Shown here: positions 42,142 through 54,390 of the stretch, one piece after another
Layout of the letters: each line of letters begins with the position of its first letter
Position numbering within the stretch: the first letter of the stretch is position 1
DNA from: Microstegium vimineum
Taxonomy: Eukaryota; Streptophyta; Magnoliopsida; Poales; Poaceae
Length of the DNA: 64,000 bases
Reading direction: 5' to 3'
NCBI GenBank assembly: GCA_022036555.1
Contig: CM039120.1
Location: 14,399,291-14,463,290 of the forward strand
Notes under the pieces: model-generated
The model's input: the letters and a program-made list of their open reading frames with translations, nothing else
Told to the model about the DNA's origin: nothing
Databases searched by the model: none
Translations under genes and position numbers: made by a program

Positions 42142-44243
42142 TCAAGGAGCTTGAGCTCGAACGGAGAAGACCTCCCGGCGCTCACTCTTGTGCTGACGCG
42201 TGCTGAGTCGGGTCGAGGTTCCCCCGAAGATCATGAAACAGTCGAGGATCTCGGGGAAGCCCCTGTTCTTGCCATCTCCCTCGTCCTGTGGGTCCTCCTT
42301 CTTGTCGTCTTTCTTGAGGCTGAGGGAGCAGAAGTGCTTCTTGAGCATGCGACAGTCCTCGATGTTGTGGTTGGCCGGTCCCTTGTGATAGGGGCAGGGC
42401 TCTTTCAGCATTTTGTCGAAGACGCCCCCCTCGAGAGGGGGACCTCGAGGCTTCTTCTTGTCTGTTGCAGCGACAAGATCGTAGGGCTCGATGTCGCATC
42501 GACCCGGCTGGTTCTTCTTCTTCTTGTTGTTGTTATTGTTCTTCTTGGGCTCATTATTCGAGCCCCCGGGCTCGTCCTTATTGGCCTTCCCCTTGCTCGG
42601 GGATGCATAAAAGAACACGCTAAAGGCTTCCTCGCCGGCTGCATAGTTGGCGACGATGTCCATAAGCTCGTTGGCGGTCTTGGGGGTGTTCCGCCCCAGT
42701 TCCTGCACCAGCTCCTTGCAGGTCGTCCCGGCGACGAACGCCGTGATGACGTCGTGGTCGGAGATGTGGGTTAGCTCAGTACGTTGCTTGGAGAACCGTC
42801 GAGTGAAGTCGTGGAGGGTTTCCCCTGGCTTCTGGTTATAGCTGCGGAGATCCCAGGAGTTTCCTGGCCGCACATAGGTGCCCTTGAAGTTCCCCTCGAA
42901 GATCCTGACCGGGTCGGGCCAGCCATGGATCAAGTCCGGGGGGGAGCTCCTTGAGCCACCTTCGAGCGGTGTCGGAGAGGAAGCGCGGGAGTTGCCGAAT
43001 GATGACATGGTCGTCATCGGCTCCTCCTAGCTGATATGCCTGCCTGAAATCAGCAAGCCAGAGCTCCGACTTGGTTTTGCCGTTGTACTTGACCAGGCTG
43101 GTGGGTGGACGGAAACGAATAGGCAAGGCGGTTTGCCGGATTGCCTTGCTGAAGACTCGTGGCCCTGGTGGTTCCGGGGATCGATGTTGATCCTCGTCGC
43201 TGTCGTAGCGCCCACCTCGATGAGCACTATAACCTCGAGCCTCAGCGTCACCGTGTCGGCATCGTTTGTTGTCGTTGATGTCGTATCGCGCGTCTCGTGG
43301 TTGTCGATCATCGAGGATACGGTCTCGAACTGGTTGCCGCTCTGCTCCGCCTTGGGGCGCCTTGTCTTGGTGGACAGATACCTCTCGATCTTGTCGAGGG
43401 GGCACGTCCCGCCGCTCGGAAGCAGCTCCTCTGCGCCTTGAGGCCGAGCTCTCCGCCTGTTGAACGACCGCGGTTTAGAGGAGCCCTTGGATTTCATCTC
43501 TAATGCGTTGCGCTTGGGGCGTCGATGGTGCCGGCATGTCGCGGAGCAGCATCGCGGTTGCCACGACGTTCTGGCTAGCGTGGTTGTAGATGCGGCGCTC
43601 GTTCGCCCCTTTGTTGATGATCTGTCGATGGACTTCCCGGGCCCGGCCGTGGGCTCCCACACCCTGTGGGCGCCCATGATCTCGCCCGAGGGCGTGCTCG
43701 AGCTGCTGAAGTCGTATGCATTCCTCCTCGAGCTTGGCGAGCAGCTCTCGGACTTGCGCGATCTGGGCGTCCTGAGGTGGATCGGCTTCGACTGGAACCG
43801 GGGGGGGCGATGTCTCGCGCCGGGGTAGCGTTGCCCCCTCCTCCTTCATCCGTGGCCGCGGCGTCGTTGATGTCGTCCTGGGAGTCGACCGGATCGACGA
43901 GGTGGAAGCACTCCCGCATGGGATCGTAGCCCTCGTCGGGGGAGTCCGAGTCGGGGTAGCCGTGGTAGAAGTTGGGGAAAGATCCCCAGCATTCCTCCTC
44001 CAGCCATTGCCGTACCGTCCCCCAAGTGTGACAGCCTAGGGCCGGGGCTCGTCGTGACTCCGGGCGCTCGTCCGGTGGAGGGGTGGTGACGAGGTTGATC
44101 GTCGTACATAGCAGGTTCCCTGAGGACCCGTAACGTGCCTGCATCTGCGAGCCTACAAAAGCGGAACAGAGTCTGGCGCTGATGTAGAGCCCATGTGGAA
44201 ACAGGTTGTGCGGTGGTGCGGCCGAGTATGTCAGAGAAGCCAC
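42142..44243 (-). pseudogene. Gypsy gag
   Basis: The capsid and RNA-binding protein. The start at 44243 opens MASLTYSAAPPHNLFPHGLY, a typical Tat-lineage gag beginning, then an acidic stretch. It changes frame near 43850 into a coiled-coil-like segment (LLAKLEEECIRLQQLEHAL), then 43405-42836 with FRPPTSLVKYNGKTKSELWL. A further frameshift falls at a run of seven G (42931-42945) between RRWLKELPP and GWPDPVRIFEGNFKGTY. The remainder (43017-42142) is the Retrotrans_gag core (QKPGETLHDFTRRFSKQRTE) and a Cys/His knuckle CPYHKGPANHNIEDC, flanked by Asn/Lys-rich runs. Confidence 0.8.
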
Positions 44244-44687
44244 GGGGACCCCTGAGATGACGGTATGGCAGAGCCAAAGTCAGGCTCAGCGAGGTACCCG
44301 CCCCCGACCCGCAAGCATGGGTCAAACAGGCTCTCGAAGGGAGGAACTGTGTCACTAGCTGAGGCCGGGGAGGCGGCATCCGGCGTCTCGGGATCCGCAT
44401 GGTGAATAGTGCGGCAGCGTCATTCGCGCCTCCTCCTGGTCGCAGGCGACAGGCGCGAGTGGTGGGACCGTCGTCTGGTCCTCCTTGGCCCCGGAGTACC
44501 GGAGCTGCTGCTATCCATGCCACTGCTAGAGAGTAGAACCATGTCGTGGCCATGCCCCGTGGACATGAACTCTAGGCTCCCGAATCAGATGATGGTGGCG
44601 AATCGAAGCGATGGGATTGAGGAATCCATCTGGGAGAGTAGCTTGGAGTTGATCGACATGCAAAGCCCCCCTACCTGGCGCGCCAAC
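44244..44687 (-). other. Gypsy leader and primer binding site
   Basis: Read on the minus strand, TTGGCGCGCCAGGTAGGGG directly follows the 5' LTR (about 44668-44686 on plus) and is the primer binding site type seen in many grass Tat/gypsy elements. No gene lies between it and gag. Confidence 0.7.
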
Positions 44688-46151
44688 CGTCGGTGTTATG
44701 AACCCAGGGGGTCAAGACCACCAGCTAGTAAATTTGTATATTGCGTGCTCCCTCTCCCAGACGTGATGCAAGAAGAACACAAGATTTATCCTGGTTCGGG
44801 CACAGAAGGCCCTACGTCAAGCGGGGGAGGATAGATTGTATTATCTTGCACCGAAAGTGCTCGTACAGGGGGGTACAAGCCGGTTTACACGGTGGTGCTC
44901 AGGATGAGCTGAGGCCTAGGGCTAGCAGGGCTATCCTAGGTGGTCGGTTGATTGCTTGAGAGGTCGATCAAGCAATCAGTGTGTGTGGTGTATGCAGGTC
45001 AGAGCTGATGTCCGAATGTCTAAACCGATGTTGATCAGCCCCTGCCCTTGCCGATACGAATGCCCCTTTCTTCTATCCCGGCGTCCCCTTTTATAGATCA
45101 AGGGGAGGTACGGGAGTACAGAGTCCTAAACTGTAGCGGCATGGGAGGCGTGTCCGTGGCGCCATGCTGGCGAAAGGACGTCGATCGCTGTAGCGGCGTG
45201 GCCTTCCCGTCCTTCCGGTGCTCCAGGGCATGGTGATGGTAGGCTAGACGCTGCCGAATGTCATGGCGCAGTGCGGTCGGCCTTCTGTAGACGGGTACGA
45301 GTCCCACAGTTGACGCGGGACGGATTGGACGGGAGCCATGCTGGAGTGGTTGGGGACGGTGGTCTAGCCCTCCAGTCAAGGGGGGGTCGAGGCCAGCGTG
45401 ACCCTGTCGTATCCCTGAAGACACGGTCGAGGGATGCCCTGTTCATGGCTCGAGGGGGTGCCTCTGGATTCCGTACCTGCAACGTGGCTACAGCAGTCGC
45501 ACAGTCAACGGAGGTCCAGGGCATGGGCGGTGAGTTGATGGATTTGACTGCGGTAGTGGGCGCCCATGGCGTTAGGCGGGGGTAGGTAGGCGCATTGGAT
45601 CCCCTTTAATCCATACCGGGAGCAGGTGAGCTGACTGAGCCTCCTGCGCGCGGGTCGTTCGTCCGACCCCCTGTCCGTCATTCGAGAGGTTGAGGCAGAG
45701 GCGGAGGTGGAGGGGTCATTCGTTCGACCCCCGTCCGTCAATCGAGGTAGAGGCGGAGGGGTCGTTCGTTCGACCCCTCTCCGTCAGTCGGGGTCGAGGG
45801 GTTGAGGCCGTGGGGGGTTCGATCGACCTCTCTTTCGTCATACGGGGGGTTAAGGCGAGGCGGAGGGGTCGTTCGTTCGACCCCCGTCCATCAGTCAAGG
45901 TAGATGCGGAGGGGTCGTTCGTTCGACCCCCGTCTGTCAGTCGAGGTAGAGACGGAGGGGTATCCTGTCTTCTATTTTTTCTGCAATGGGCCGGCCCACG
46001 ACCGGTCCCTGTTGCCGGTGAAGGAAACCTTTACGTGATGGGCCTTCCTTCATTGACTCGGATGGCTGATCGGATCCTACCTTAAAAATGGTTGCTATGT
46101 TAAGCATTAGATTATCGCAGGTTATGGTACCCCTTACTTTTGTACCCGACA
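44688..46151 (-). mobile_element. Gypsy element, 5' LTR (1464 bp)
   Basis: Nearly the same length as the 3' LTR and similar throughout, with scattered single-base differences, mostly transitions. The terminal T of TGTCGG reads C here. The minus-strand TATA box is at plus 45088-45095. The tandem GGTCGTTCGTTCGACC array is at 45648-45962. Its right end CCCGACA is followed by the duplication GGGAG. Confidence 0.9.
45648..45962. repeat. Tandem palindromic repeat in the gypsy 5' LTR
   Basis: Counterpart of 31046-31362, with about the same number of units and some unit-level differences. Confidence 0.8.
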
Positions 46152-46423
46152 GGGAGCGTATACTATGCAAACATACTATAGTTATCCAAACTACACAAAC
46201 TCTAATCAAGGCCACCGAATTCTAATCCGATGGCTCTAGATGGAGGTGGGTCATTTTTTCCACTTAACCCCTCCCACTATCCCCTTCCAATTACTCGGCG
46301 TTACGGCGTTTGGGGTCCCGTCCCCGCCTCGACTCCCCGACGCGTGACTCGCGAGACCCCCGACAGCCGACGCACGCACCCCGACGCGAGACCCTAGACC
46401 CGCGACGCGCGATCAGCCCCCGA
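46152..46423. other. Host sequence downstream of the amylase gene
   Basis: It joins 30088 once the gypsy element is removed. After about 150 AT-rich bases it becomes a GC-rich stretch of CGACGC/GCGCGAC/CCGACAGCC repeats (46310-46423), the target of the CACTA insertion. No gene. Confidence 0.5.
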
Positions 46424-46700
46424 CACTACTATAGAATTATTTACCGCAGCGGTCAAAACCGTTTTACCGGGCAGCAGCGTCCGCTTGCGCTGCCCCGCTA
46501 CGGTAAAGAAACAGTTTACCGCAACGGGTGAAAGTGGCCGCTGCGGTATATCCATTTACCGCAGCGGACATGGTTAACAACCATTCACCGCAGCGGACGC
46601 CTTGTGTCGCCCGCTGCGGTAAATGGATATACCGCAGCGACAACCTTCCAGCGTCCGCTGCGGTTAAGTTTGGTTAACCGCAGCGGACAATTAAGTTGCC
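46424..46700. repeat. CACTA left subterminal repeat array
   Basis: About ten copies of ACCGCAGCGG or its reverse CCGCTGCGGT, some with one change (CGCAACGGG, CTACGGTAAAG), often as close inverted pairs. Such motifs are the binding sites of the TnpA-like protein in En/Spm-type elements. Confidence 0.85.
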
Positions 46701-46919
46701 CGCTTCTGTAAATAGTTTTCAAATTAAAAAAATAAAAAACAGAATTCAAATAATTCCCAGAATTTGAATTCAAAACATTTCCAGATTTCATATATATGCA
46801 GCCAACATTTATATATAAACCATCCAAACATTGCACATGTCATAGTACACAGTTTTCAGCATCCATATATACATCACATGAAACCAACAAGTCCATTTGA
46901 GTTACATTTACAAAATCCT

Positions 46920-48740
46920 CTAAGAAAAGTCCACGGGCCATTTGTAATCACTTGGGCATAGCAGAGTCGTCCATTTCCTAAGCCTCTCGTACCTGGGTTC
47001 GATAGCTAAGGGAGATTTTTCGTCAAAGAATTGTTCTCCTTCCAGAACGCATTTCTCCATGATGAACTTATAGATTTTCGCCTTAACTTTTGCGAAGGAT
47101 GGCTTGTAGGTGTTCACCCAATATTTGACTCCTTCCGTGAGCTTCTTCCAGCTTTGAGTGTACTCCCTGCACTGCCTCAGGTGCTCGCAGGTGTACAAGC
47201 CACATGCTTTGGATCCAACCAGTTGTTTGGCGCACTACACGATCGTTATAGAAGCTTTAGAACAAACACATATATATATAGAAACAAAGCACAAATGAAC
47301 TTTGCAATTACTTTACTTACCGGGAAGTCGCGTCGGATTTTGATGTGGTCGGTATTGTTCTCCTTGCAACTATCGGTCCTACGATCCCAGCATTCGGGGT
47401 CCTTCAAGTACTTCTTATAAGCCTTGCACAAAATGTAATATAGTTAGACATATTATGAATAATAACGATAACAACCGTAAAAGATGAAAATGCTTATTGA
47501 CTTACACTTTCAAGCAATCTTCAAATGTCTTGTATCCTTCTTTGTTTATCGTCCTCAACGAGTCAAATACGACTGCTCTGGCATCTTGAGGATAGATGAG
47601 ATATGCAACCCAATGGCCCTCGAGGCCGTTGCTGCACGATTCAAACAGACTATTGGTTAGGATGATGACAAAGATTGATCCTACCCACTTCGGATCTCTA
47701 CGGACATGTTTTCATACTTACCCAAAGTGATATGGAGCCATGATACACCGTGACCCATCCTCCTTGACCATCAACATTACTGAGCATATGTAGTCTGCCA
47801 CTTTCTTCTTCTGATTCCTCATATTGTCTCTATATTCCTTTTCTCTCTATTTGTTTGTCTTCTTTTTATCCGTTGCCATGTGACCCTTGATGGCACCCTT
47901 ATTGATATGCATTGGAGAGAGAAAAAGAGTTGGACGATGCTTTTTTTGCTTACGGTGGCAGACATCCTGCATATACACGTGAACGTACCATATAGTCTAA
48001 TAAGTGTAGAATTGACGTATACAACAGGAAACATCAATGGAATTAACTCGCAAGTCATCACTTACATTGCAAACAAGGTGAGTTGGACGATATCTAGGTC
48101 TTCTCCCCGCAGCAGCCTATACATGTCTTGGAAGTCCATCGGAATAGTCAAATCCCCGATATCGGGCAAGTGGAAGCAATCCACTAGAATCTTCATGGTG
48201 AAACTTGACATGCCTCATTTTGCCACTTCCATGTACCCGAGATGAAACCTCCTTGTATCCCACGATTCTTCATCAAGGAGTGCTTGCTTGGTTATCATGA
48301 ACTTCCCGTTCTCAAAGTGGTCGGGACAGTCATCCGACTCCGGAAATAGATGATGAGGATCATCTTCAGGCCTGGAAAAGTCAGGATAGAATGTACGAAT
48401 GTGAATTGAGGTACAAATGTGAATGGAACGTTGTGTGTGCTCGTCTTTAATGTACCTTGGAAACGTAGTCGAGTATGGGAGCGATGTAGAGTCGTCCTTC
48501 GGGTTGTCTGCCTCCGTACCTCCCTGTTAGCTTGGTGCACCTGGCGTTGGCTGCGTCGCCTGTTCCCCCTCTGTAACTCCCACCGGTGCATCCCCTTGAG
48601 CCCCCTCCTCATTTGTGGGGGGCATAGGATGAGTGTCGGGAGGTGGAGGTGGCCCGCTCGGGCTCGGCTGGCTTGAAGGCACTGTGTTGCCCCCAGAAGC
48701 GGCCCATGAACCTTCTGCCTCATTGGTTGGGCCCAAAGGC
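46920..48740 (-). pseudogene. Ulp1-like cysteine protease (C48) part of the CACTA second gene
   Basis: Family members cleave SUMO-like isopeptide links; in plant transposons the role is unknown. The catalytic set is visible in separate exons: His in NGLEGHWVAYLIYP (about 47590-47640), Asp in AVVFDSLRTI (about 47560-47575), Gln and Cys in AKQLVGSKACGLYTCEHLR (about 47175-47215). The order and spacing are those of Ulp1. Upstream exons include RRFHLGYMEVAK, a stop, then FTMKILVDCFHLPDIGDLTI (about 48100-48230), and a proline-rich linker (48748-48527). The linker joins the Transposase_24 gene if the solo LTR is ignored, so one protein with a C-terminal protease is likely. Stops and missing splice evidence make it a pseudogene call. 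Confidence 0.7.
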
Positions 48741-51700
48741 TGTAACACCCCAAATTTTGCTTTCTAGAAAATAGAGCTAAAATGATTTATTTCCGAATTT
48801 TGTGTTCATGAAAATGTAGAAAATTAAAAACTTTTTATCAAATTAAAAGATTCTTAGACCTAGCCACATGTTTGTGCACTCATGAATCTGCATCTGGTTT
48901 AATGTGGTGTGTGGTTTTGTTTGTTTTCAAAAGATGTTTCAAAGGTTATTTGAAAGATGTTTTGGAAAAAAAGTTTTCAAAGCAAAATAAAGAAAAAAAG
49001 AAAAATAAAAATAAAAAGAAAACAATTTCAAAACCGTTTTGGAAAAGAAAAAGGTTTTCCTTTTCCCCTCTCCCTTTTTCTCGCTTTCTAGCCCGCTCAC
49101 GCATTGGCCCAGCTCCCAGCCCACCCCCTCTCTTCCCCCCCCAAGCGCTCGGCCCGCCTCCTCGCGCTGAGCCTTTCGGCCCAGCTCCCCACCTTCTCAG
49201 GCCTGCCCGCACCCGCTCCCCCTCGCTTGGGCCTCGCAGCCCAGCTTGGCGCCTCCCGCTTGGCCAAGCGCTGCGCACGCGCAGCCGCTTGCCCTCGTTG
49301 ACCGCCCAACCCCACCCGTCGGTGTGCCCAATGTCGCTGACTGCCCGACCCCATGCGGCCGTGGCCCGCACCTCCTCCCTTTCTACTTCCTCTCCCCACG
49401 GGAAACGCCACCGCCGCCCGTTCCCCTCCCGTAACCGGCCCCCACCGAGTGGCCATTAAGGCCACTCCGGCGCCGTTACTGCCCCGGGCGCACTCACGCG
49501 CCCCGCCCGCTCGCCTCGGCCCAATAAAAGCCGAGCCCCAGCTCTCCTCTCTTCCCCCCGACCTCCAGCTCTGTCGTCGCCGAACAGAGCCGCCTGCCCG
49601 CCGTCGTTTGCTCCCCGGTAAGCCCCTACCGCCAAACCGAGGCACCAGCCGCGTCCGCCGTCGCCTCCCCGGCCTCCTCGACCACTTGCCTTCGCCCGAG
49701 CACCACTGCAACGCCCTCCCGCCGCGTGTCCACGGAGCGCCGAGCTCCGGCCATGGAGCTCTGCTGCGGCCGAGCTCTTCCGCGACCTCTCCGTCTTCTC
49801 CAAGCCTCTGGACGGCCTCGCCACGCAGCCCGCGTTGCCCCCGTCCCCTCGCCTTGGCCAACGGGCACCCGCAGTGCCGTTCCAATGTCTCGCCGACGAG
49901 CTCGCACCGCAGCTAGGGCGTCCGCCGTGGTCGGACCGCCCCCGGCCTCGCCACCGCCCGCTGACCCCCTGGCCGGCTTCACCATCGACCCCGCAACGCC
50001 CCGGCACCCTCGTCGCGGCCACCCGAGGCCTCAACGCCGCCAGGCTGCTCTCCGGCGAGCAGCGAGCCGGCAGCGCTGCCCCCGGCTGCTGTGCTGCCTG
50101 CCGAGCCCCTCGGCGCGTTCTCCGCCGCCCCAGCTCCCTCTCGGTGACCTCCGCGAGACCAACCGGAGGCGGTAGTGCCCCCGGCCGAACGCCGACGACA
50201 TCGAGCCCCCCTGCCCATGGCGTGCCGCCGCCCTGCCGGCCGACATCCCTTGCCACCATGCAGACGACCCCCGCTCCGTCCAATCCGGCATGGAGGGCCC
50301 AGATTAGAACGGGCGAAGGGGTACGCCCTCTAGTCCACCATGGACCGGTGGACCGAGCCTTCCGCACGTGATCCACGTTGCGTCGTGGACCCGGCCAAAC
50401 CCGTCGCGCCACGTGGTGCCACGCCGGCCCCGCACCGCAGGTCCTTAGCGCCTTCCCTGGTTTACGCTTTCTCTTCTGAAAAGCGCATTCAGTTCGGGTT
50501 TCGTTTTGATTTGAAAATAAAATAGGTTTCAGTATTTACAAAAATGCCACCAGTTTTAAAATGCTTATAAAAGTTGTGTTTCAACCCGTTTTTATCCAAA
50601 CAAGTTGCGTTAGATTTGTAACGTTGTTTTCTACATGTTAAAACCATAACCAATATTTTTTGAAAACTTTGAAAATGTTTATTTATTAAATGGTTTTAAA
50701 TATGTGTTTAAAATCCTAAAAACTTGTTTTAATCGTATCTTCTCCGTTTTAAGTCTGTTTTTCCTCGTTCAAGTTGCGTTAGTTTTCTTAAATCGTTTTC
50801 TGCATAGTAGTGTCTTTTAAATCTATGTTAGTAGCTCTTTAATTTCATGATTAATTCATAACTTGATTAAAGACTATGCATATGTTTTATAAATAAAATA
50901 TGCATAGTTCCACTTCGGTTTTCAAATCTAAATATAATTTGGACTTAATCCAACTTAGGTATTTCTCTGAAATACCTTATTCATCCTTTTACATAACTAA
51001 AATTAATGAAGCTCTGAGTTCTCTTTTCAAAAGCCGATCTACCGTTAGTTGTAGCTTGATCACCGTCGTACCGTTTAGAGTGTTCTTTGCGACTTCGTGA
51101 TCGTAGCGATGTGTAGTTTTCTTTTCTAATTTTTTTCATTGATTGGTGTATTGCTTAAATAGATATGTGTGTATGCTATGTATGTTTGACCAGGTGTTTG
51201 AGTGGTGTTTGTGATCTTGTCCAATCGGTGAGTGTTACGTTGGTGATCAAGAAGAATGGTTTTTCAGAAGATCTTTTGAAGAAGTTGATCTTTGAAGAAA
51301 GGATCTGATTTTAAGGCAAGTATAGCATGGGATCCTCCTTGTTGTCCTATTCACCTTAATTACTTAATTCATATGCATGTGTCTACCTTGTTACCCTTAA
51401 GGATTACCTAGTTTTGATATCCTGTACCTTGTCACCTTTAAGGGTTTGCATTGGGTAGATCAAAGCTAGTGCTCTTAATGAATGACCATGATCTTGTAAC
51501 TTGACTAATGATATATGCAATAACGATAAAAGATGACTTTTTTAGCAACGTGGACTATAGGTGGAACATCAGGAACTCACACCTATGTTCTCACTCATAG
51601 GAGTATTTCTGTAAGTGGATTCCCCCAGGAAAACAGTGCTACCATAAGCTATATGGCTCTGGCTTGACTTAGTACTAGACTTTTACTAGTTTGTGGCGGC

Positions 51701-52547
51701 TTACCCGATTGGGCGCAAGAAGGGCTCTGACTTGTTGGGGCTCGGCCTACCTGTTGAGTGCGCTGCGGTGACCTTCAGGAGGGGAGCCCTAGCTTTTCAC
51801 TGAGGAAACTTGGAGCGGGTTGCTACTTATTGGTGGAACCTATGAAAGGTCTCGTAGTGAACCCTGCCGACCTACCTTGGAAGTGGGTTAAGAGGCTAGC
51901 TATCTCGGGCGAAAGGGCAATTCACGACTTGTGGGTAAAGATGTACGACCTTTGTAGAGTGTAAAACTATCATGACAGCCGTTCTCATGGTTATGAGCGG
52001 CTTGGGCTCCTTACTGTGTGATGTCCTTATGTCATAGTTCATCAGTTGTTATTAATCATAAGTTATTGTTATTTGTTCATATAAGCATTATATCTTGTTA
52101 CCTTGATCATGTGGTTATTTGGGCTTATGAAGAACTTGATGCTACTCAATTGCTAAAATTGTGATTTACTAAAAGCTGACGCAGTTAAACCTGTGTCTAA
52201 CCTTTTTGAGCCTCATGAACCCCCTGTTATACTTGTTGAGCATGGTGAGCTGACACTTTTGTCATCACCTTTAAAAATCCCGGATGGGTACCAGATTGCA
52301 AGAGTTGAAGAAGATAGGCTTGTGATCAACCAGTCCGTTGGTCCCTGTGGACTTGGAGTCTTCACCCGAAGATCGGAGTTATCGTTCCGCTATTTGCTGC
52401 TTAAGGTTATCCTTTATGACCTTATATGTTATATATTTTAGGTATTGTCTTTTGATATTACCTTGTTCTATAGATATATGTGAGATTTGACTTCCTGGGC
52501 TCACATATAGGGTACATCTGGTTTTGATCTTAAAACTGGTTGTTACA
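48741..52547 (+). mobile_element. Solo LTR, 3.8 kb, inside the CACTA element
   Basis: It begins TGTAACACCCCAAATTTTGC and ends ACTGGTTGTTACA, with TGTAACA/TGTTACA terminal inverted repeats. The 5-bp duplication AAGGC is perfect (48736-48740 and 52548-52552). The length fits the long LTRs of Tekay-type chromoviruses, but I have no internal sequence to prove the family. CCCAATAAAAG near 49520 followed by a C/T-rich run is a promoter candidate on the plus strand and sets the orientation. The segment 49070-50470 is very GC-rich and the rest is AT-rich. It is not translated. Confidence 0.85.
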
Positions 52548-54390
52548 AAGGCGGACTTTTCGAGCTCTGAGGAGGGCTCTTGCCAATTGGTGAACGATTT
52601 GGTGGGTCCTTTTCACGGCCTTCGTCATTGCCGTCGTCGTCGCCTTCTGGGGGGCAAGATCTAGCAATAGACGCTGACGTCATTGGTATGTTCTCAAGGT
52701 CGTCCTTCATCCAATAGATGTCATCACATTCCACTGCTTCAAGGGTACGGTGACGTTGTAGGTGGGGAACATCTAGTTCATATTCTTTATGCTCTAGGTT
52801 AACAGACGTTATGGTCACCAGCGCATAGTTCTCAGGTAACCAGGCCCGATATCCTTCTGGGATTTCGTTGATCGGATATACAACTCCCTCACCCACGGCA
52901 ATCTTCTTGCTCCTGCCAAACAGAATGAGAAGCCGCACAAGTTGCATCTCGTTGATCTCATCGATTGGGTGGCGCAGGAAATCCTCGAGTTGAGGAACGT
53001 TCCCCCCTTGTGGACCTAGAGGGACGGTCACGCCAGCCTGGCGGAACATCTGTGACCTCATCGCCACCATATCGGGGTCGTTGCTCGTGAAGGCTTCCTT
53101 TATCGAGCTCTTGATCATATCAAACATGCCGAGCTCATAGCCCTTTTGAAAGATGTTTGTCTTGTACCTCTGGCTCGACTTGTATGAGGAAGCGTCGGAT
53201 TGCCAAGCCTGAATCGCGTTACAGCTCATCTTTGACTGGACTCCACGTACTCGGCTGCGGTGCTCGGGGGTTCCTAGGACCTCAGTAAGTAGTTCATGGC
53301 CCCTCTGAACCTCATAGGACCCGCTGTCCTTGGAGGCTTTGATGACAACCTTCTCCACCTCCTCGAACCCAGGCTCGTTGAACTTGGTTGCACCCTCCTT
53401 AAGCTTCTTTGGAATTCGAGCTCTGATGAAGTCCTTAGCCCTAGGTTCGACGTCTTGGTATGGATCTGGTTGCCCGCTCGCTCTCATATCTTCATCTTGT
53501 TTCCGCCACTCTTCCCTCTTGCTGGCAAACCCAGTCATTCCCAAGTGGTGGGGCCACTTGTTCTTCGCGAGTGCGCTGAACTTGACACTCTCTTCCTTTT
53601 CTTTGTCTGAGCTTTTGAGTTTGCAAAAAGCCTCCCACTGATGATCCTTGATCATATTATATTTGGTACACGGATTCTTGCCCTTCTTGAACCAATCTCT
53701 CGTCAGCATTGACTTGAAATTGCGAAGGGAAGTCCCCACCACGTGCATGACCCAATCCTTGCACTTGGCCAAATCCACATTCTTGGGATAGTTGAACTTC
53801 CTCCTAACCAGAGTCCAGATAAGGCCCTTGTAATCCTCTGGGACAGCGTGCTAATCAGGCCAAGTGATTTCCACCTTGTCCCTTGTAATCACGGCAACTT
53901 AGTTGCTGAACACTGCAATCACCTCGCAAGGCTTGACCGGCTCTCCCATAGGCCCCACCTCAAGGATCTTGTGGACTTCCTCACTCCTATCGATCCTATG
54001 CCTCCCATGTTCACCCCTCTTCCGCTTGGTTCCCTTAGACTTGGATGTCGAGGTTCCAGTGGAGGGAGTCGAGGCCTCTTCTTCTCCAAAATCCAGCATC
54101 CGAGTAGAACCCGGTTCCTGTTGTTCAGAGATACTTGCATTCAAGTTTTCAACCGCTTTAGCATAAAGCGCAAAAAGGTAGTTGGTTGCTCCAAGTACCT
54201 CGGCGTGGACGCTATCTCGGCTCGGAACCCGAGCTGCACTTTCACCCTGGTTTCATGGTTCCCAACTCGGATCAGCGTCCTCCTCTGTGCGATTCTTCTT
54301 TGGCCTCGGAGGGGTAGTAGAGACTTGACTGCACAGTGAGTTTGAAGAGGGACTTGGGGTAGGTGTTTTCCACTCCCCCTCGTTCTCCAT
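52548..54390 (-). pseudogene. CACTA Transposase_24-type (TnpA-like) gene
   Basis: The start ATG (54390-54388) opens MENEGEWKTPTPSPSSNS. Stops follow near 54250, 53900 and 53850, where other codons in the same frame resume, including a nuclear-type basic stretch (SKSKGTKRKRGEHGRHR). The long open part (53778-52543) has the plant Transposase_24 pattern: DWVMHVVGTSLRNFKSMLTR, KDHQWEAFCKLKSSD, NKWPHHLGMTGFASK, then a coiled region and a charged, proline-rich end (DDDGNDEGREKDPPNRSP). Family proteins bind subterminal repeats in CACTA elements. The gene continues past the solo LTR into the Ulp1 part. Confidence 0.75.

Noticed and set aside
38407..42774. Plus-strand frames of 60-200 codons opposite gypsy pol and gag
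   Set aside because: They are complementary shadows of RT, integrase and gag and have no domains of their own.
49070..50470. Several frames of 100-300 codons on both strands in the solo LTR
   Set aside because: Very high GC explains open frames in all phases. No start context, domain or partner exists, and they lie inside an LTR.
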